Assembly: GCF_004795015.1 (NCBI RefSeq)
Contig: NZ_SSBI01000012.1
Location: 62,001 to 126,000, forward strand
From: Streptomyces sp. A1277
GTDB taxonomy: Bacteria; Actinomycetota; Actinomycetes; Streptomycetales; Streptomycetaceae
Direction: 5' to 3'
DNA length: 64,000 bases
The position numbers and the translations under genes were made by a program. This document shows, in pieces, positions 1 through 8,954 of this stretch. The notes beneath the pieces were generated by a model. That model ran no database searches, was not told the origin of the DNA, and saw nothing but the letters and a program-made list of their open reading frames with translations. Numbering within the stretch: the stretch's first letter is position 1; every line of letters starts with the position of its first letter.

Positions 1-582
1 GACGCCGGATTCAGCAGTGGTGTCTACGGTGTGTGGACGGACCCGGCCACCGGCCGCCCGGTCAAGCAGAGCGCGGGCGACGGCCAGGAGCGCATCCTGC
101 GCAACATGGCCGGTCTCAAGCACGCGATCGGACTGCTGGTCGAATCCCGCACGGACGCGCTCACCGCGGCCGAGCGCGCCGACCCCCTCCTCGGCGACCG
201 CCGCCGCGTGACCTCGCAACTCACGGCGCTCAAGGCGCTCTTGCGGTACGCGGACGAGCGGCGCGGGAGCATCGCCGCCGCCACCGCCGCCTCCCGCGCG
301 GCCGGGTCCGCCGACCGGGGGCCCGTCCACCTCGCCGGCGCGGACAACGAGACCCCGGGGCCGGGCGAGACGCTGGCGGACCCGCCCTGCGGTTACCGGC
401 TCACACGGGAGCAGGCCGCCCGGGTCGGGGACGAACTCGCCCTGCACGGCGTCACCTCCCGGCCCGACGGTGACGGGGTGTACGTGCCCCTGCGGCAGCC
501 CGCCCGGAAGCTGATCCCGCTCCTGCTGGACGTGCGGGCGGCATATCACCTCACAAACGGTCAACCCGATACTGCTTGTTGA
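1..582 (+). CDS. M14-type zinc carboxypeptidase, C-terminal part (partial)
   Basis: The frame is open from the first base of the window, so the true start lies outside; 193 codons remain before TGA. The segment LLVESR (Glu about residue 48 of the fragment) fits the strand carrying the catalytic glutamate of M14 metallocarboxypeptidases, and the preceding stretch ([11 protein letters not shown], then [11 protein letters not shown]) resembles what I remember of streptomycete M14 peptidases. The zinc-ligand region (HxxE) would lie upstream and cannot be checked. The last ~80 residues would be a C-terminal extension. Family assignment is from remembered similarity; substrate unknown. Confidence 0.6.
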   Translation, partial: DAGFSSGVYGVWTDPATGRPVKQSAGDGQERILRNMAGLKHAIGLLVESRTDALTAAERADPLLGDRRRVTSQLTALKALLRYADERRGSIAAATAASRAAGSADRGPVHLAGADNETPGPGETLADPPCGYRLTREQAARVGDELALHGVTSRPDGDGVYVPLRQPARKLIPLLLDVRAAYHLTNGQPDTAC

Positions 583-656
583 TCCCGGTAGATGCTTGTT
601 TGGTGTGGTACTGCCTACGGAGAGCGAATTGTCTGTTTCCGTGAAAGGTGCCATTC

Positions 657-2396
657 GTGTCGCAGGACGATCAGAGAACGGGCGGCAGGGGGGATCTGTC
701 GGTGACGGCGGATCTGCCCGGCGACCCGACCCAGAACCGGCGCCCCATCACCGACCGGGTGGTCTTCGGCGTCACCGCCGGCCTCACCCTCGCCTTCGTG
801 GTCTGGGGCGCCGTCGCCACCGATTCGCTGGAGGACGTCTCCGACAAGGCCCTCAACGGCCTCATCCACAATGGTGGTTGGGCCTTCATGCTGGCCGCCT
901 CCGGATTCGTGGTCTTCGCCCTGTGGCTCGCCATCAGCCGGTACGGCAACATCACCCTCGGCCAGGAGGGCGAGGAGCCGGAATTCCGGACCGTGTCCTG
1001 GGTCGCCATGATGTTCAGCGCCGGCATGGGCATCGGTCTGATGTTCTACGGGGTCAGCGAGCCGCTGGCCCACTTCACCGACCCGCCCCCCGGCACCCAT
1101 CCCGCCGACGCCGCCGAGGCGATGCAGACGGCGATGGCGACCACCCTGTTCCACTGGACGCTCCACCCGTGGGCGATCTACGCGGTGGTCGGCCTCGGCA
1201 TCGCGTACAGCACCTTCCGGCGCCGCAGGCGGCAGACGATCAGCGCCGTCTTCGAGCCGCTCATCGGAGCCCGCCACGCCCACGGCGGGCTCGGCCGGTT
1301 CATCGACATCCTGGCCATCTTCGCGACCCTCTTCGGCTCGGCCGCCTCGCTGGGCCTCGGGGCCCTGCAGATCGGGAGCGGCTTCCACGAACTGAACTGG
1401 AAGGAGAAGACCGGCACCGGCCTTCTCGTCCTGATCATCGCCGTGCTGACGCTGGCCTTCATCGCCTCCGCGATCTCCGGCGTGGAGAAGGGCATCCAGT
1501 GGCTGTCGAACATCAACATGGTGCTCGCTCTGATCCTCGCCGTCTTCGTGTTCATCGCGGGCCCCACCATCATCGTGCTCGACCTGCTGCCCACCTCGAT
1601 CGCCTCCTACTTCGGTGACCTGCCGCAACTGGCCGGCCGCACCGAGGCCACCGGCGAGGGCAAGGTCGCGGACTGGCTGGGGACCTGGACCGTCTTCTAC
1701 TGGGCGTGGTGGATCTCCTGGACGCCCTTCGTCGGCATGTTCATCGCCCGGATCAGCCGCGGCCGGACCATCCGGCAGTTCATCGGCGGCGTCATCCTGG
1801 TGCCCAGCACGGTGAGCCTGATCTGGTTCGCCGTCTTCGGCGGCACCGCGATCAAGCTCCAGGAGGGCGGGAGGCTGAGCGGCGCCGACACCCAGGAGGC
1901 CCAGCTCTTCGGCGTACTCCAGCAGTACCCCATCGCCACGGTGATGAGCGTGCTGGTGATGGTCCTCGTCGGCATCTTCTTCGTCTCCGGCGCCGACGCC
2001 GCGTCCATCGTCATGGGCACCCTCTCCCAGAAGGGCATCCTCGAACCGGCCAAGTGGGTCGTCATCTTCTGGGGCGTCGTCACCGGTGCGGTGGCCGCCG
2101 TCATGCTGCTGATCGGGAACGGCAAGGGCGACGCCCTGGCGGGGCTCCAGAACCTGACCATCCTGGTGGCGGCGCCCTTCACCCTGGTGATGATCTGCAT
2201 GTGCGTGGCCCTCATGCGGGATCTGCGCCACGACCCGCTGATCGTCCGCCGCGAATTCGGCGTGGAGGCCGTCGAGTCCGCGGTCATCGAGGGCCACGCC
2301 AAGTACGACGGCGACTTCGAGATCCGGATCGGCCCCGGCGGCAGCCAGATCACCACCGAACGCCACGACGGGCCCGGCGGCTCGACCCCGGCCTGA
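657..2396 (+). CDS. BCCT-family (betaine/carnitine/choline) transporter
   Basis: A 579-residue polytopic membrane protein. It carries the BCCT hallmarks GMGIGLMFYGVSEPL (about residue 120) and, near residue 340, the tryptophan-rich segment WAWWISWTPFVGMFIAR, the substrate-cage helix of the family. Members import quaternary-ammonium compounds such as glycine betaine by Na+ or H+ symport, usually against osmotic stress; the exact substrate cannot be read here. I chose GTG 657 because GAAAGG (643-648) sits 8 nt upstream. GTG 648 would place that ribosome-binding site on top of the start. The short hydrophilic C-terminal tail of ~60 residues could be an osmosensing or regulatory segment (inference). 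Monocistronic, convergent with the next gene. Confidence 0.9.
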   Translation: MSQDDQRTGGRGDLSVTADLPGDPTQNRRPITDRVVFGVTAGLTLAFVVWGAVATDSLEDVSDKALNGLIHNGGWAFMLAASGFVVFALWLAISRYGNITLGQEGEEPEFRTVSWVAMMFSAGMGIGLMFYGVSEPLAHFTDPPPGTHPADAAEAMQTAMATTLFHWTLHPWAIYAVVGLGIAYSTFRRRRRQTISAVFEPLIGARHAHGGLGRFIDILAIFATLFGSAASLGLGALQIGSGFHELNWKEKTGTGLLVLIIAVLTLAFIASAISGVEKGIQWLSNINMVLALILAVFVFIAGPTIIVLDLLPTSIASYFGDLPQLAGRTEATGEGKVADWLGTWTVFYWAWWISWTPFVGMFIARISRGRTIRQFIGGVILVPSTVSLIWFAVFGGTAIKLQEGGRLSGADTQEAQLFGVLQQYPIATVMSVLVMVLVGIFFVSGADAASIVMGTLSQKGILEPAKWVVIFWGVVTGAVAAVMLLIGNGKGDALAGLQNLTILVAAPFTLVMICMCVALMRDLRHDPLIVRREFGVEAVESAVIEGHAKYDGDFEIRIGPGGSQITTERHDGPGGSTPA

Positions 2397-2408
2397 CCGG
2401 CCGGGGGG

Positions 2409-2443
2409 CCGTGCGGAACAGCGGCCGCCGCCGGGCCGCACGG
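2409..2443. terminator. Hairpin between convergent genes
   Basis: An 8-bp inverted repeat (CCGTGCGG at 2409-2416 and CCGCACGG at 2436-2443) fills the 50-bp gap between the stop codons of the BCCT transporter and the oxidase gene. It has a GC-rich 19-nt loop and no U-tract. Position suggests a shared bidirectional terminator. Confidence 0.4.
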
Positions 2444-2446
2444 GGC

Positions 2447-3370
2447 TCAGCCCACCAGCCGCGCCGCCTCCCGGGCGCAGCCCGGGGCCACCGTCACGCC
2501 CGCGCCGCCGTGGCCGTAGTTGTGCACCAGCCGCCCGCCCCCGGCCAGGGGCTCGGCCTCGATCCGGACCCCGGCGTCCCGGGCCGGCCGCAGCCCCACC
2601 CGGTGTCCGATGACCCGCGCCCCGGCGATCTCCGGCCGGATGCGGGCGCACCGTGCCACGATCTCCTCGGCCGTACGGGGGTCTGGCACGGTGCTCCAGT
2701 CGTCGGCCACCGCCGTGCCGCCGAGGACCAGCCGGCCGGGCTGCGGGAAGAAGTACGTGGTCTCGCTCGACGCCGGATCGGCCTCGGTGAACCACTCCCG
2801 TATGCCCGGGTTCTCGACCAGCACCAGCTGCCCGCGCACCGGCCGCACCCCGGCGTCCGGCACCAGCTCCCGGGCACCGAGCCCGGCGCAGTTGACCACC
2901 GTCCCCGCCTCCGCGGCAGCCTCGTCGAACGAGGTGGCCGTGCGCCGCTCGACCGAACCCCCGGCCGCCCGCACCTGCCCCTCCAGCCAGCCCAGATGGG
3001 CCGGCATGTCGATCAGTGGCAGCCGGCACCGCAGCCCCTCGGCGCTCTCCACGGCGTCCTTCAGCTCCCCGGCCCACGACCCGAGGGCGGCGAGCCGCTC
3101 GCCCCGGTGCAGGCCGTCGACCAGCCGCACCCCGGTCTCCTCGGGTCGGGCGGCCAGCTCCTCGTACCAGCGCAGCCCGGCCAGCGACCAGTCGCCGACC
3201 CGGTCCAGCGGCTCGATCCGGTAGGGCCACCACAGGGCCCCCGCCACCGCCGACGTCGTGTCGCCGGCCGGTTCCCGGGACCACACCCGCACCCGGTGGC
3301 CCCGCTCGGCCAGCACCATCGCCGTGGTCAGCCCGCTGACCCCGCCGCCCACCACGATCACGTCCGACAC
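2447..3370 (-). CDS. FAD-dependent D-amino-acid oxidase family protein
   Basis: A 307-residue DAO-superfamily flavoprotein. The N-terminus has the dinucleotide-binding glycine motif VIVVGGGVSGL (residues 4-14). Near the C-terminus HNYGHGGAGVT matches the D-amino-acid oxidase signature. The family oxidises D-amino acids (or glycine) to oxo acids, ammonia and H2O2. The frame stays open upstream to 3583, but conserved sequence begins at GTG 3370 with an upstream GAAGGG, so I reject the longer start. Function within the family is uncertain: the closest alternatives are glycine or N-methyl amino-acid oxidases. Confidence 0.8.
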   Translation of the reverse strand: MSDVIVVGGGVSGLTTAMVLAERGHRVRVWSREPAGDTTSAVAGALWWPYRIEPLDRVGDWSLAGLRWYEELAARPEETGVRLVDGLHRGERLAALGSWAGELKDAVESAEGLRCRLPLIDMPAHLGWLEGQVRAAGGSVERRTATSFDEAAAEAGTVVNCAGLGARELVPDAGVRPVRGQLVLVENPGIREWFTEADPASSETTYFFPQPGRLVLGGTAVADDWSTVPDPRTAEEIVARCARIRPEIAGARVIGHRVGLRPARDAGVRIEAEPLAGGGRLVHNYGHGGAGVTVAPGCAREAARLVG

Positions 3371-3541
3371 CGCTGCCCGCCCTTCGCCTCCGGATGTGCG
3401 TCCACGGCCGGACTCTAGTCCCGCGGCAGCCGAGGTTCGCCCGGGAGGAGCGGCGTCGGGTGAGTGCTCTCGGCGTGCCGTCACCGGCCGGCCCCTGCCC
3501 GTCTCCGGGGGCCCGTCGCGACGATTAGGATCGGCACCCTG

Positions 3542-5179
3542 ATGACTGCCACCCTCGTCGCCAAGGACCTCGCCGCCGGACACGGCGACCGCACGCTGTT
3601 CGCCGGGCTCGACCTCGTGGTCGCCCCCGGCGACGTGATCGGTCTCGTCGGAGCCAACGGCGCCGGAAAATCGTCACTGCTCCGGCTGCTCGCCGGGCTC
3701 GACCAGCCGGAGGAGGGCGAGCTGCGGCTCTCCCCGCCCACCGCCACCGTCGGCCACCTGCCCCAGGAGCCCGAGCGGCGCCCCGGCGAGACCGTACGGG
3801 AGTTCCTGGCCCGCCGCACCGGCGTCGCCGAGGCCCAGACGGCCATGGACACCGCCACGCAGGCCCTGGTCGACGGCGCCCCCGGCGCGGACGACGCCTA
3901 CTCCGAGTCCCTGGAGCGCTGGCTCTCACTCGGCGGCGCAGACCTGGACGAGCGCGCCGAGGAGACCGCCGCCGAACTCGGCCTCACCGTCGGCCTCGAC
4001 CTGCCGATGACCGCACTCTCCGGCGGCCAGGCCGCCCGCGCCGGACTCGCCTCGCTGCTGCTGTCGCGCTACGACGTCTTCCTGCTCGACGAGCCCACCA
4101 ACGACCTCGACCTGGACGGTCTCGAACGCCTGGAGAAGTACGTCTCCGGGCTGCGCTCCGGCACCGTCGTCATCAGCCACGACCGCGAATTCCTCATGCG
4201 CACGGTCACCAAGGTCCTCGAACTCGACCTGGCTCAGCAGCAGATCAACCTGTACGGCGGTGGCTACGCGGCCTACCTGGAGGAACGCGAACGCGCCCGG
4301 CGGCACGCCCGCGAGGAGTACGAGGAGTACGCCGACAAGCGCTCGGCGCTGGAGAGCCGCGCCCTGATGCAGCGCTCCTGGATGGACAAGGGCGTCAGGA
4401 ACGCCCGCCGCAAGGCCACCGACTCCGACAAGCTCGGCCGCAAGTTCCGCAGCGAGTCGAGCGAGAAGCAGGCGGCGAAGGCCCGGCAGACCCAGCGCAT
4501 GATCGAACGCCTCGACGCCGTGGACGAGCCGCGCAAGGAGTGGGAGCTGCGCATGGAGATCGCCTCCGCGCCCCGCTCCGGCTCGGTCGTCGCCACCCTG
4601 CGCGACGCGCGGGCCGTGCGCGGCGACTTCGCGTTCGGCCCGGCCTCGCTCCAGATCGACTGGGCGGACCGGGTCGCCATCACCGGCGCCAACGGCTCGG
4701 GCAAGTCGACCCTGCTGGCAGCGCTGCTCGGCCGCCTCCCGCTGGACTCGGGCCACGCGAGCCTGGGGTCCGGTGTGGTCGTCGGCGAGGTGGACCAGGC
4801 ACGGAAGCTGTTCCACGGCTCGGAAAGCCTCCTGGAGGCGTTCTGCGCGGCGGTCCCCGAAACGGAACCCGCCGACGTCCGCACGCTCCTCGCCAAGTTC
4901 GGATTGCGCGCCGACCACGTCATGCGGCCCGCGACCACCCTCTCGCCCGGCGAACGCACGCGGGCGGCGCTCGCCCTGCTCCAGGGCCGGGGCGTCAACC
5001 TCCTGGTCCTGGACGAGCCCACGAACCACCTGGACCTGCCGGCGATCGAACAGCTGGAAGCGGCGCTCGACTCGTACACCGGAACCCTGCTGCTGGTCAC
5101 GCACGACCGCCGGATGCTGGAGGCGGTCCGCACGACGCGCCGGATCGAGGTGGCGGAGGGCAGAGTGACAGAGGCATGA
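3542..5179 (+). CDS. ABC-F family ATPase (duplicated ABC domains, no membrane domain)
   Basis: A 545-residue protein with two ABC ATPase cassettes and no membrane segment, as in ABC-F ribosome-associated factors. Cassette 1: Walker A GANGAGKSS (~residue 38), signature LSGGQ (~160), Walker B FLLDEPTNDLD. Cassette 2: GANGSGKST (~382), LSPGE (~470), LVLDEPTNHLD. A charged Glu/Arg/Lys-rich linker joins them, where ABC-F proteins carry the arm that enters the ribosomal E site. Members are translation factors or ribosome-protection antibiotic-resistance factors; no antibiotic cluster lies next to it, so a specific resistance role is not supported. ATG 3542 starts directly at the conserved N-terminus. 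Confidence 0.88.
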   Translation: MTATLVAKDLAAGHGDRTLFAGLDLVVAPGDVIGLVGANGAGKSSLLRLLAGLDQPEEGELRLSPPTATVGHLPQEPERRPGETVREFLARRTGVAEAQTAMDTATQALVDGAPGADDAYSESLERWLSLGGADLDERAEETAAELGLTVGLDLPMTALSGGQAARAGLASLLLSRYDVFLLDEPTNDLDLDGLERLEKYVSGLRSGTVVISHDREFLMRTVTKVLELDLAQQQINLYGGGYAAYLEERERARRHAREEYEEYADKRSALESRALMQRSWMDKGVRNARRKATDSDKLGRKFRSESSEKQAAKARQTQRMIERLDAVDEPRKEWELRMEIASAPRSGSVVATLRDARAVRGDFAFGPASLQIDWADRVAITGANGSGKSTLLAALLGRLPLDSGHASLGSGVVVGEVDQARKLFHGSESLLEAFCAAVPETEPADVRTLLAKFGLRADHVMRPATTLSPGERTRAALALLQGRGVNLLVLDEPTNHLDLPAIEQLEAALDSYTGTLLLVTHDRRMLEAVRTTRRIEVAEGRVTEA

Positions 5180-5248
5180 GAGGCGCCCAGAACCCAGCCC
5201 CTCCCACCACCCAGGCCCGCCCGTCACTCAGCCTTTCCCACCCACCCA

Positions 5249-5295
5249 GCCCCTCCGGCGTTTGAGGAGCGGGGTCCGGGGCGGAGCCCCGGTTA
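5249..5295. repeat. Streptomyces-type intergenic repeat with hairpin
   Basis: The segment running GCCCCTCCGGCGTTTGAGGA and ending in a GC hairpin (arms CCGGGGC 5276-5282 and GCCCCGG 5286-5292, loop GGA) matches from memory a short element found many times between genes in Streptomyces. It lies between two convergent stop codons and may act as a bidirectional terminator for the ABC-F and tex genes. Confidence 0.5.
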
Positions 5296-5351
5296 CGGGA
5301 AGGGGCGGGTAGGGGACAAGGCCCGCCGCAGGCGCCCCACCCCGCCGGGGC

Positions 5352-7784
5352 CTACCGCCGACCGCCCCCCGAATCCCCCTTCAACAACCCCGCCCGCCGC
5401 AACGCATCAGCCATCGCCCCATTCGCCGGAGCCGCGGCCGGCGCCTGCCGACCGCCACCGCCCCCGGACCCGCCCCCGGACCCACGCGACGACCCACCGG
5501 CCCCACGGCCACCGCCACCGCCACCCTGCCGGGGCCGAGGCGGCCGCCCGCCCCGCTCGCCCCCCGAGGACGCACCGCCGCCCCGGCCACCGGCCGCACC
5601 CGCGCCGCTCCCCACCTCATCGTCCAACCGCAGCGTCAACGAGATCCGCTTGCGCGGAATGTCGACCTCCATCACCTTGACCCTGACCACGTCGCCCGGC
5701 TTCACGACATCGCGCGGGTCCTTCACGAACGTCCGGGACATCGCGGACACGTGCACGAGCCCGTCCTGATGCACGCCGACGTCCACGAACGCGCCGAACG
5801 CGGCGACATTGGTCACGACGCCCTCCAGCACCATCCCGGCCACCAGGTCGCCGATCTTCTCGACGCCCTCCTTGAAGGTGGCCGTCTTGAAGGCGGGACG
5901 GGGGTCGCGCCCCGGCTTCTCCAGCTCCTTCAGGATGTCGGTGACCGTCGGCAGCCCGAACTTCTCGGACACGAAGTCGTCCGCCCGCAACGACCGCAGC
6001 ACATCCGTGTTGCCGACCAGCGCGGCGACGTCACCGCCCGTCCGCTTCACCATCGCCCGCACCACCGGGTATGCCTCGGGGTGCACGCTGGAGGCGTCCA
6101 GCGGGTCGTCGCCCCGGATACGCAGGAAGCCCGCGCACTGCTCGTACGCCTTCGGCCCCAGCCGCGCCACGTCCTTGAGGCCCTTGCGGGAGCGGAACGG
6201 GCCGTTGGCGTCCCTGTGCGCCACGATGTTCTCCGCGAGCCCGGCGCCGATGCCGGAGACCCGGGAGAGCAGCGGCGCCGATGCGGTGTTGACGTCGACG
6301 CCGACGCCGTTCACACAGTCCTCCACGACCGCGTCGAGCGACCGTGAGAGCTTCACCTCGGACAGGTCGTGCTGGTACTGCCCGACGCCGATCGACTTCG
6401 GGTCGATCTTCACCAGCTCGGCCAGCGGGTCCTGGAGCCGGCGCGCGATCGAGACGGCCCCGCGCAACGACACGTCCATGTCGGGGAGTTCCTGCGAGGC
6501 GAAGGCGGAGGCCGAGTACACGGAGGCGCCCGCCTCCGAGACCATCACCTTGGTGAGCTTCAGCTCCGGGTGCTTCTCGCACAGTTCACCGGCGAGCTTG
6601 TCGGTCTCGCGGGAGGCCGTGCCGTTGCCGATCGCGATCAGATCGACCTGGTGCTCCCGCGCCAGCCGCTCCAGGGTCGCCAGCGACTGGTCCCACTTGT
6701 TGGCCGGCACGTGCGGGTGGATGACGTCGGTCGCGACGACCTTGCCGGTCGCGTCCACGACGGCGACCTTCACACCGGTGCGGAAACCGGGGTCGAGCCC
6801 CAGCGTGGCCCTGGTCCCGGCCGGTGCGGCGAGCAGCAGATCGCGCAGGTTCGACGCGAAGACGCGTACCGCCTCGTCCTCCGCCGCCGTGCGCAGCCGC
6901 AGCCGCAGGTCGATGCCGAGGTGCACCAGGATGCGGGTCCGCCAGGCCCAGCGGACGGTGTCGGCGAGCCACTTGTCGCCGGGGCGCCCCCGGTCGTTGA
7001 CGCCGAAGCGCCGGGCCACCATGTTCTCGTAACTCGACGGGCCGGGCGCCTGCGACGGCTCCTCCGGTTCCAGCACCAGGTCGAGGACGTCCTCCTTCTC
7101 GCCCCGGAGCATCGCCAGCACCCGGTGCGAGGGCAGCGCGGTGAACGGCTCGGCGAAGTCGAAGTAGTCCGCGAACTTGGCGCCCGCCTCCTCCTTGCCG
7201 TCCCGCACCCGGGCCACCAGCCGCCCGCGCGACCACATGCGCTCACGCAGCTCGCCGATCAGGTCCGCGTCCTCCGAGAAGCGCTCGGTGAGGATGGCAC
7301 GGGCCCCCTCCAGGGCCGCCGCCGCGTCCGCGACGCCCTTGTCCGCGTCCACGAAGGCGGCGGCCGCGGCGAGCGGCTCCACCGACGGGTCGTCCAGCAG
7401 GCCCGAGGCGAGCGGTTCGAGACCGGCCTCCCGGGCGATCTGCGCCTTCGTCCGCCGCTTCGGCTTGAACGGCAGGTAGATGTCCTCAAGACGTGCCTTG
7501 GTGTCGGCGGCCAGGATGCGCGCCTCCAGCGCCGCGTCGAGCTTGCCCTGCTCCCGTACGGATTCGAGGACCGCCGTCCGGCGCTCCTCCAGCTCCCGCA
7601 GATAGCGCAGCCGCTCCTCGAGCGTGCGCAGCTGCGCGTCGTCGAGCATCTCGGTCGCTTCCTTGCGGTAGCGGGCGATGAACGGCACGGTGGACCCGCC
7701 GTCGAGCAGCTCGACGGCCGCCTTCACCTGCCGCTCGCGTACGCCGAGCTCCTCGGCGATCCTGCCTTCGATGGACGTCGTCAC
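5352..7784 (-). CDS. tex: Tex family S1 RNA-binding transcription accessory protein
   Basis: An 810-residue protein of Tex/YqgF-HhH-S1 architecture. It has a helical Tex N-domain (EERQVKAAVELLDGG-like start, IARYRKEATEMLDD), a YqgF/RuvC-like nuclease fold (GLDPGFRTGVKVAVVD), helix-hairpin-helix repeats (NTASAPLLSRVSGIG) and one S1 domain (about 646-722, GVVTNVAAFGAFVDVG). Tex binds nucleic acid and affects transcription or ribosome function. The last ~87 residues are a Gly/Arg/Ser/Pro-rich low-complexity tail, reminiscent of RNA-binding RGG tails and longer than in most Tex proteins. GTG 7784 starts at the conserved N-terminus; the frame remains open to 7907 but that part looks non-coding. 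Confidence 0.92.
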   Translation of the reverse strand: MTTSIEGRIAEELGVRERQVKAAVELLDGGSTVPFIARYRKEATEMLDDAQLRTLEERLRYLRELEERRTAVLESVREQGKLDAALEARILAADTKARLEDIYLPFKPKRRTKAQIAREAGLEPLASGLLDDPSVEPLAAAAAFVDADKGVADAAAALEGARAILTERFSEDADLIGELRERMWSRGRLVARVRDGKEEAGAKFADYFDFAEPFTALPSHRVLAMLRGEKEDVLDLVLEPEEPSQAPGPSSYENMVARRFGVNDRGRPGDKWLADTVRWAWRTRILVHLGIDLRLRLRTAAEDEAVRVFASNLRDLLLAAPAGTRATLGLDPGFRTGVKVAVVDATGKVVATDVIHPHVPANKWDQSLATLERLAREHQVDLIAIGNGTASRETDKLAGELCEKHPELKLTKVMVSEAGASVYSASAFASQELPDMDVSLRGAVSIARRLQDPLAELVKIDPKSIGVGQYQHDLSEVKLSRSLDAVVEDCVNGVGVDVNTASAPLLSRVSGIGAGLAENIVAHRDANGPFRSRKGLKDVARLGPKAYEQCAGFLRIRGDDPLDASSVHPEAYPVVRAMVKRTGGDVAALVGNTDVLRSLRADDFVSEKFGLPTVTDILKELEKPGRDPRPAFKTATFKEGVEKIGDLVAGMVLEGVVTNVAAFGAFVDVGVHQDGLVHVSAMSRTFVKDPRDVVKPGDVVRVKVMEVDIPRKRISLTLRLDDEVGSGAGAAGGRGGGASSGGERGGRPPRPRQGGGGGGRGAGGSSRGSGGGSGGGGGRQAPAAAPANGAMADALRRAGLLKGDSGGGRR

Positions 7785-7960
7785 GGTTCTACCGACTCGC
7801 CTTCTCCTGCTGGTTGTGCTGGTCGGGCCCCGGACAGGGCCTGGGACCGGCCCGGAGTCACACGCCTGCATTGTGCCGGGTGGCCGGGCGCCGTGTCGCC
7901 CGGCCACCCCAGAGAGCGGCCGCCGGTTTTCGACGCCCGCCGGTCGTACCGGCCGCCGTG

Positions 7961-8818
7961 TCAGCCGGTCGCGTCGGCCGGGAAGGCGCCCGCCGCCCAG
8001 GCCGTGGCGAGGAATCCGCGCCCCAGTTCGGTCAGCCGGGCCACGCCCGGACCGCCCAGGCGCTCGTACGGGCCCAGGTCCATCCGGTCCGTGGCCTCCT
8101 CCAGCTCCTTGCGCAGCGCGGTGCCCGCCTCCGTCAACTCGCCCTCCGCCGTGAGCAGCCCGCGCTCCCGCAGCCGCGCCGACGCGTCCTCCCAGTCGGT
8201 GCGGCGCCAGCCCCGGGTGGCGAGGATCCAGCGGACCGCCATGCCCTTGCCGGTGGCGGTGTGGCTGACCAGCGCCTCGACCGGGTCGAGACCGACTGCG
8301 AGGAGCGCGGCGAGATGGGCGTCGCCCCGGTGCTCGCGCAGCAGCGTCGCCGCGTGCCAGTACGCCAGGTGCGGTTCCTCCGGCACCGGGAGACCGGCGT
8401 GCGCCGCGTACAGCGGCCGGGCGTGCCGCGTGCAGCCCTCGGTGGCGCGCAGGGCGAGCTGCGCGGCCTCGGCCATCTCGGGGGAGGCGATGACCTCCTC
8501 GCCGAGCAGCCGGCGCAGCGTCGCGTCGGCGGCGCGCAGCCGTGCGCCGAGGACCTTCGCGGGCGAGGCGATGTCCCAGATTGCGGGCACGTGCCGGCTC
8601 ACCAGCGCGTGGTTGAAGTTGTAGAACGTCGCGGTGACCGTGTCCGCGCCGACCGCGCCCATGGCGGCCGCGCGGGTGGCGAAGTAGGCGGCGGCGGGGT
8701 CGTCGATCCCGATCCCGCCGAGCTCCTTGCCGAGGTCGGGGGAGAAGAAGAGCGAGGAGTGCAGCGGGTTGAGGGCGTTGTGGCAGCGCCGTCCGGCACG
8801 GGGCGGGAGAGTACTCAT
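7961..8818 (-). CDS. SCO6745-like family protein
   Basis: A 285-residue soluble protein resembling the actinobacterial family named after SCO6745 (recognised from memory). It opens with RAGRRCHNALNPLHSSLFFSP, continues through Ala-rich helical sequence, and has a C-terminal region resembling a winged helix (DWEDASARLRERGLLTAEGELT). The biochemical role is unknown. ATG 8818 is preferred to GTG 8827 three codons upstream; neither has a convincing ribosome-binding site. A 7-bp-arm palindrome sits 12 bp upstream of the start (see 8830-8845), suggesting repression by a TetR-type regulator not encoded next to it. Confidence 0.65.
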   Translation of the reverse strand: MSTLPPRAGRRCHNALNPLHSSLFFSPDLGKELGGIGIDDPAAAYFATRAAAMGAVGADTVTATFYNFNHALVSRHVPAIWDIASPAKVLGARLRAADATLRRLLGEEVIASPEMAEAAQLALRATEGCTRHARPLYAAHAGLPVPEEPHLAYWHAATLLREHRGDAHLAALLAVGLDPVEALVSHTATGKGMAVRWILATRGWRRTDWEDASARLRERGLLTAEGELTEAGTALRKELEEATDRMDLGPYERLGGPGVARLTELGRGFLATAWAAGAFPADATG

Positions 8819-8829
8819 GCCCGGCACGT

Positions 8830-8845
8830 TACCGACTGGTCGGTA
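8830..8845. promoter_or_regulatory. TetR-type operator-like palindrome
   Basis: Perfect 7-bp arms TACCGAC and GTCGGTA separated by TG lie 12 bp upstream of the SCO6745-like start and ~110 bp upstream of the GlxA-type regulator. The form is typical of TetR-family operators. No TetR gene is adjacent, so the cognate regulator is unknown. Confidence 0.45.
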
Positions 8846-8954
8846 CGGGCAGGAAGTCCCCGGGCCACGTGACCTGCGCCGCAGCCGATCATGGCAGGAA
8901 AAGTGGGAAGCCCGTCATTGCGGCCATGAACGGGGGCCGCCCAGGATGGCGGGC

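Noticed and set aside
615..3284. An 889-codon open frame antisense to the BCCT gene and reaching into the oxidase gene
   Set aside because: Its composition (runs of Gly, Arg, Asp, Glu, Val, His) is the usual by-product of GC-rich third positions on the other strand; both sense genes have recognised domains.
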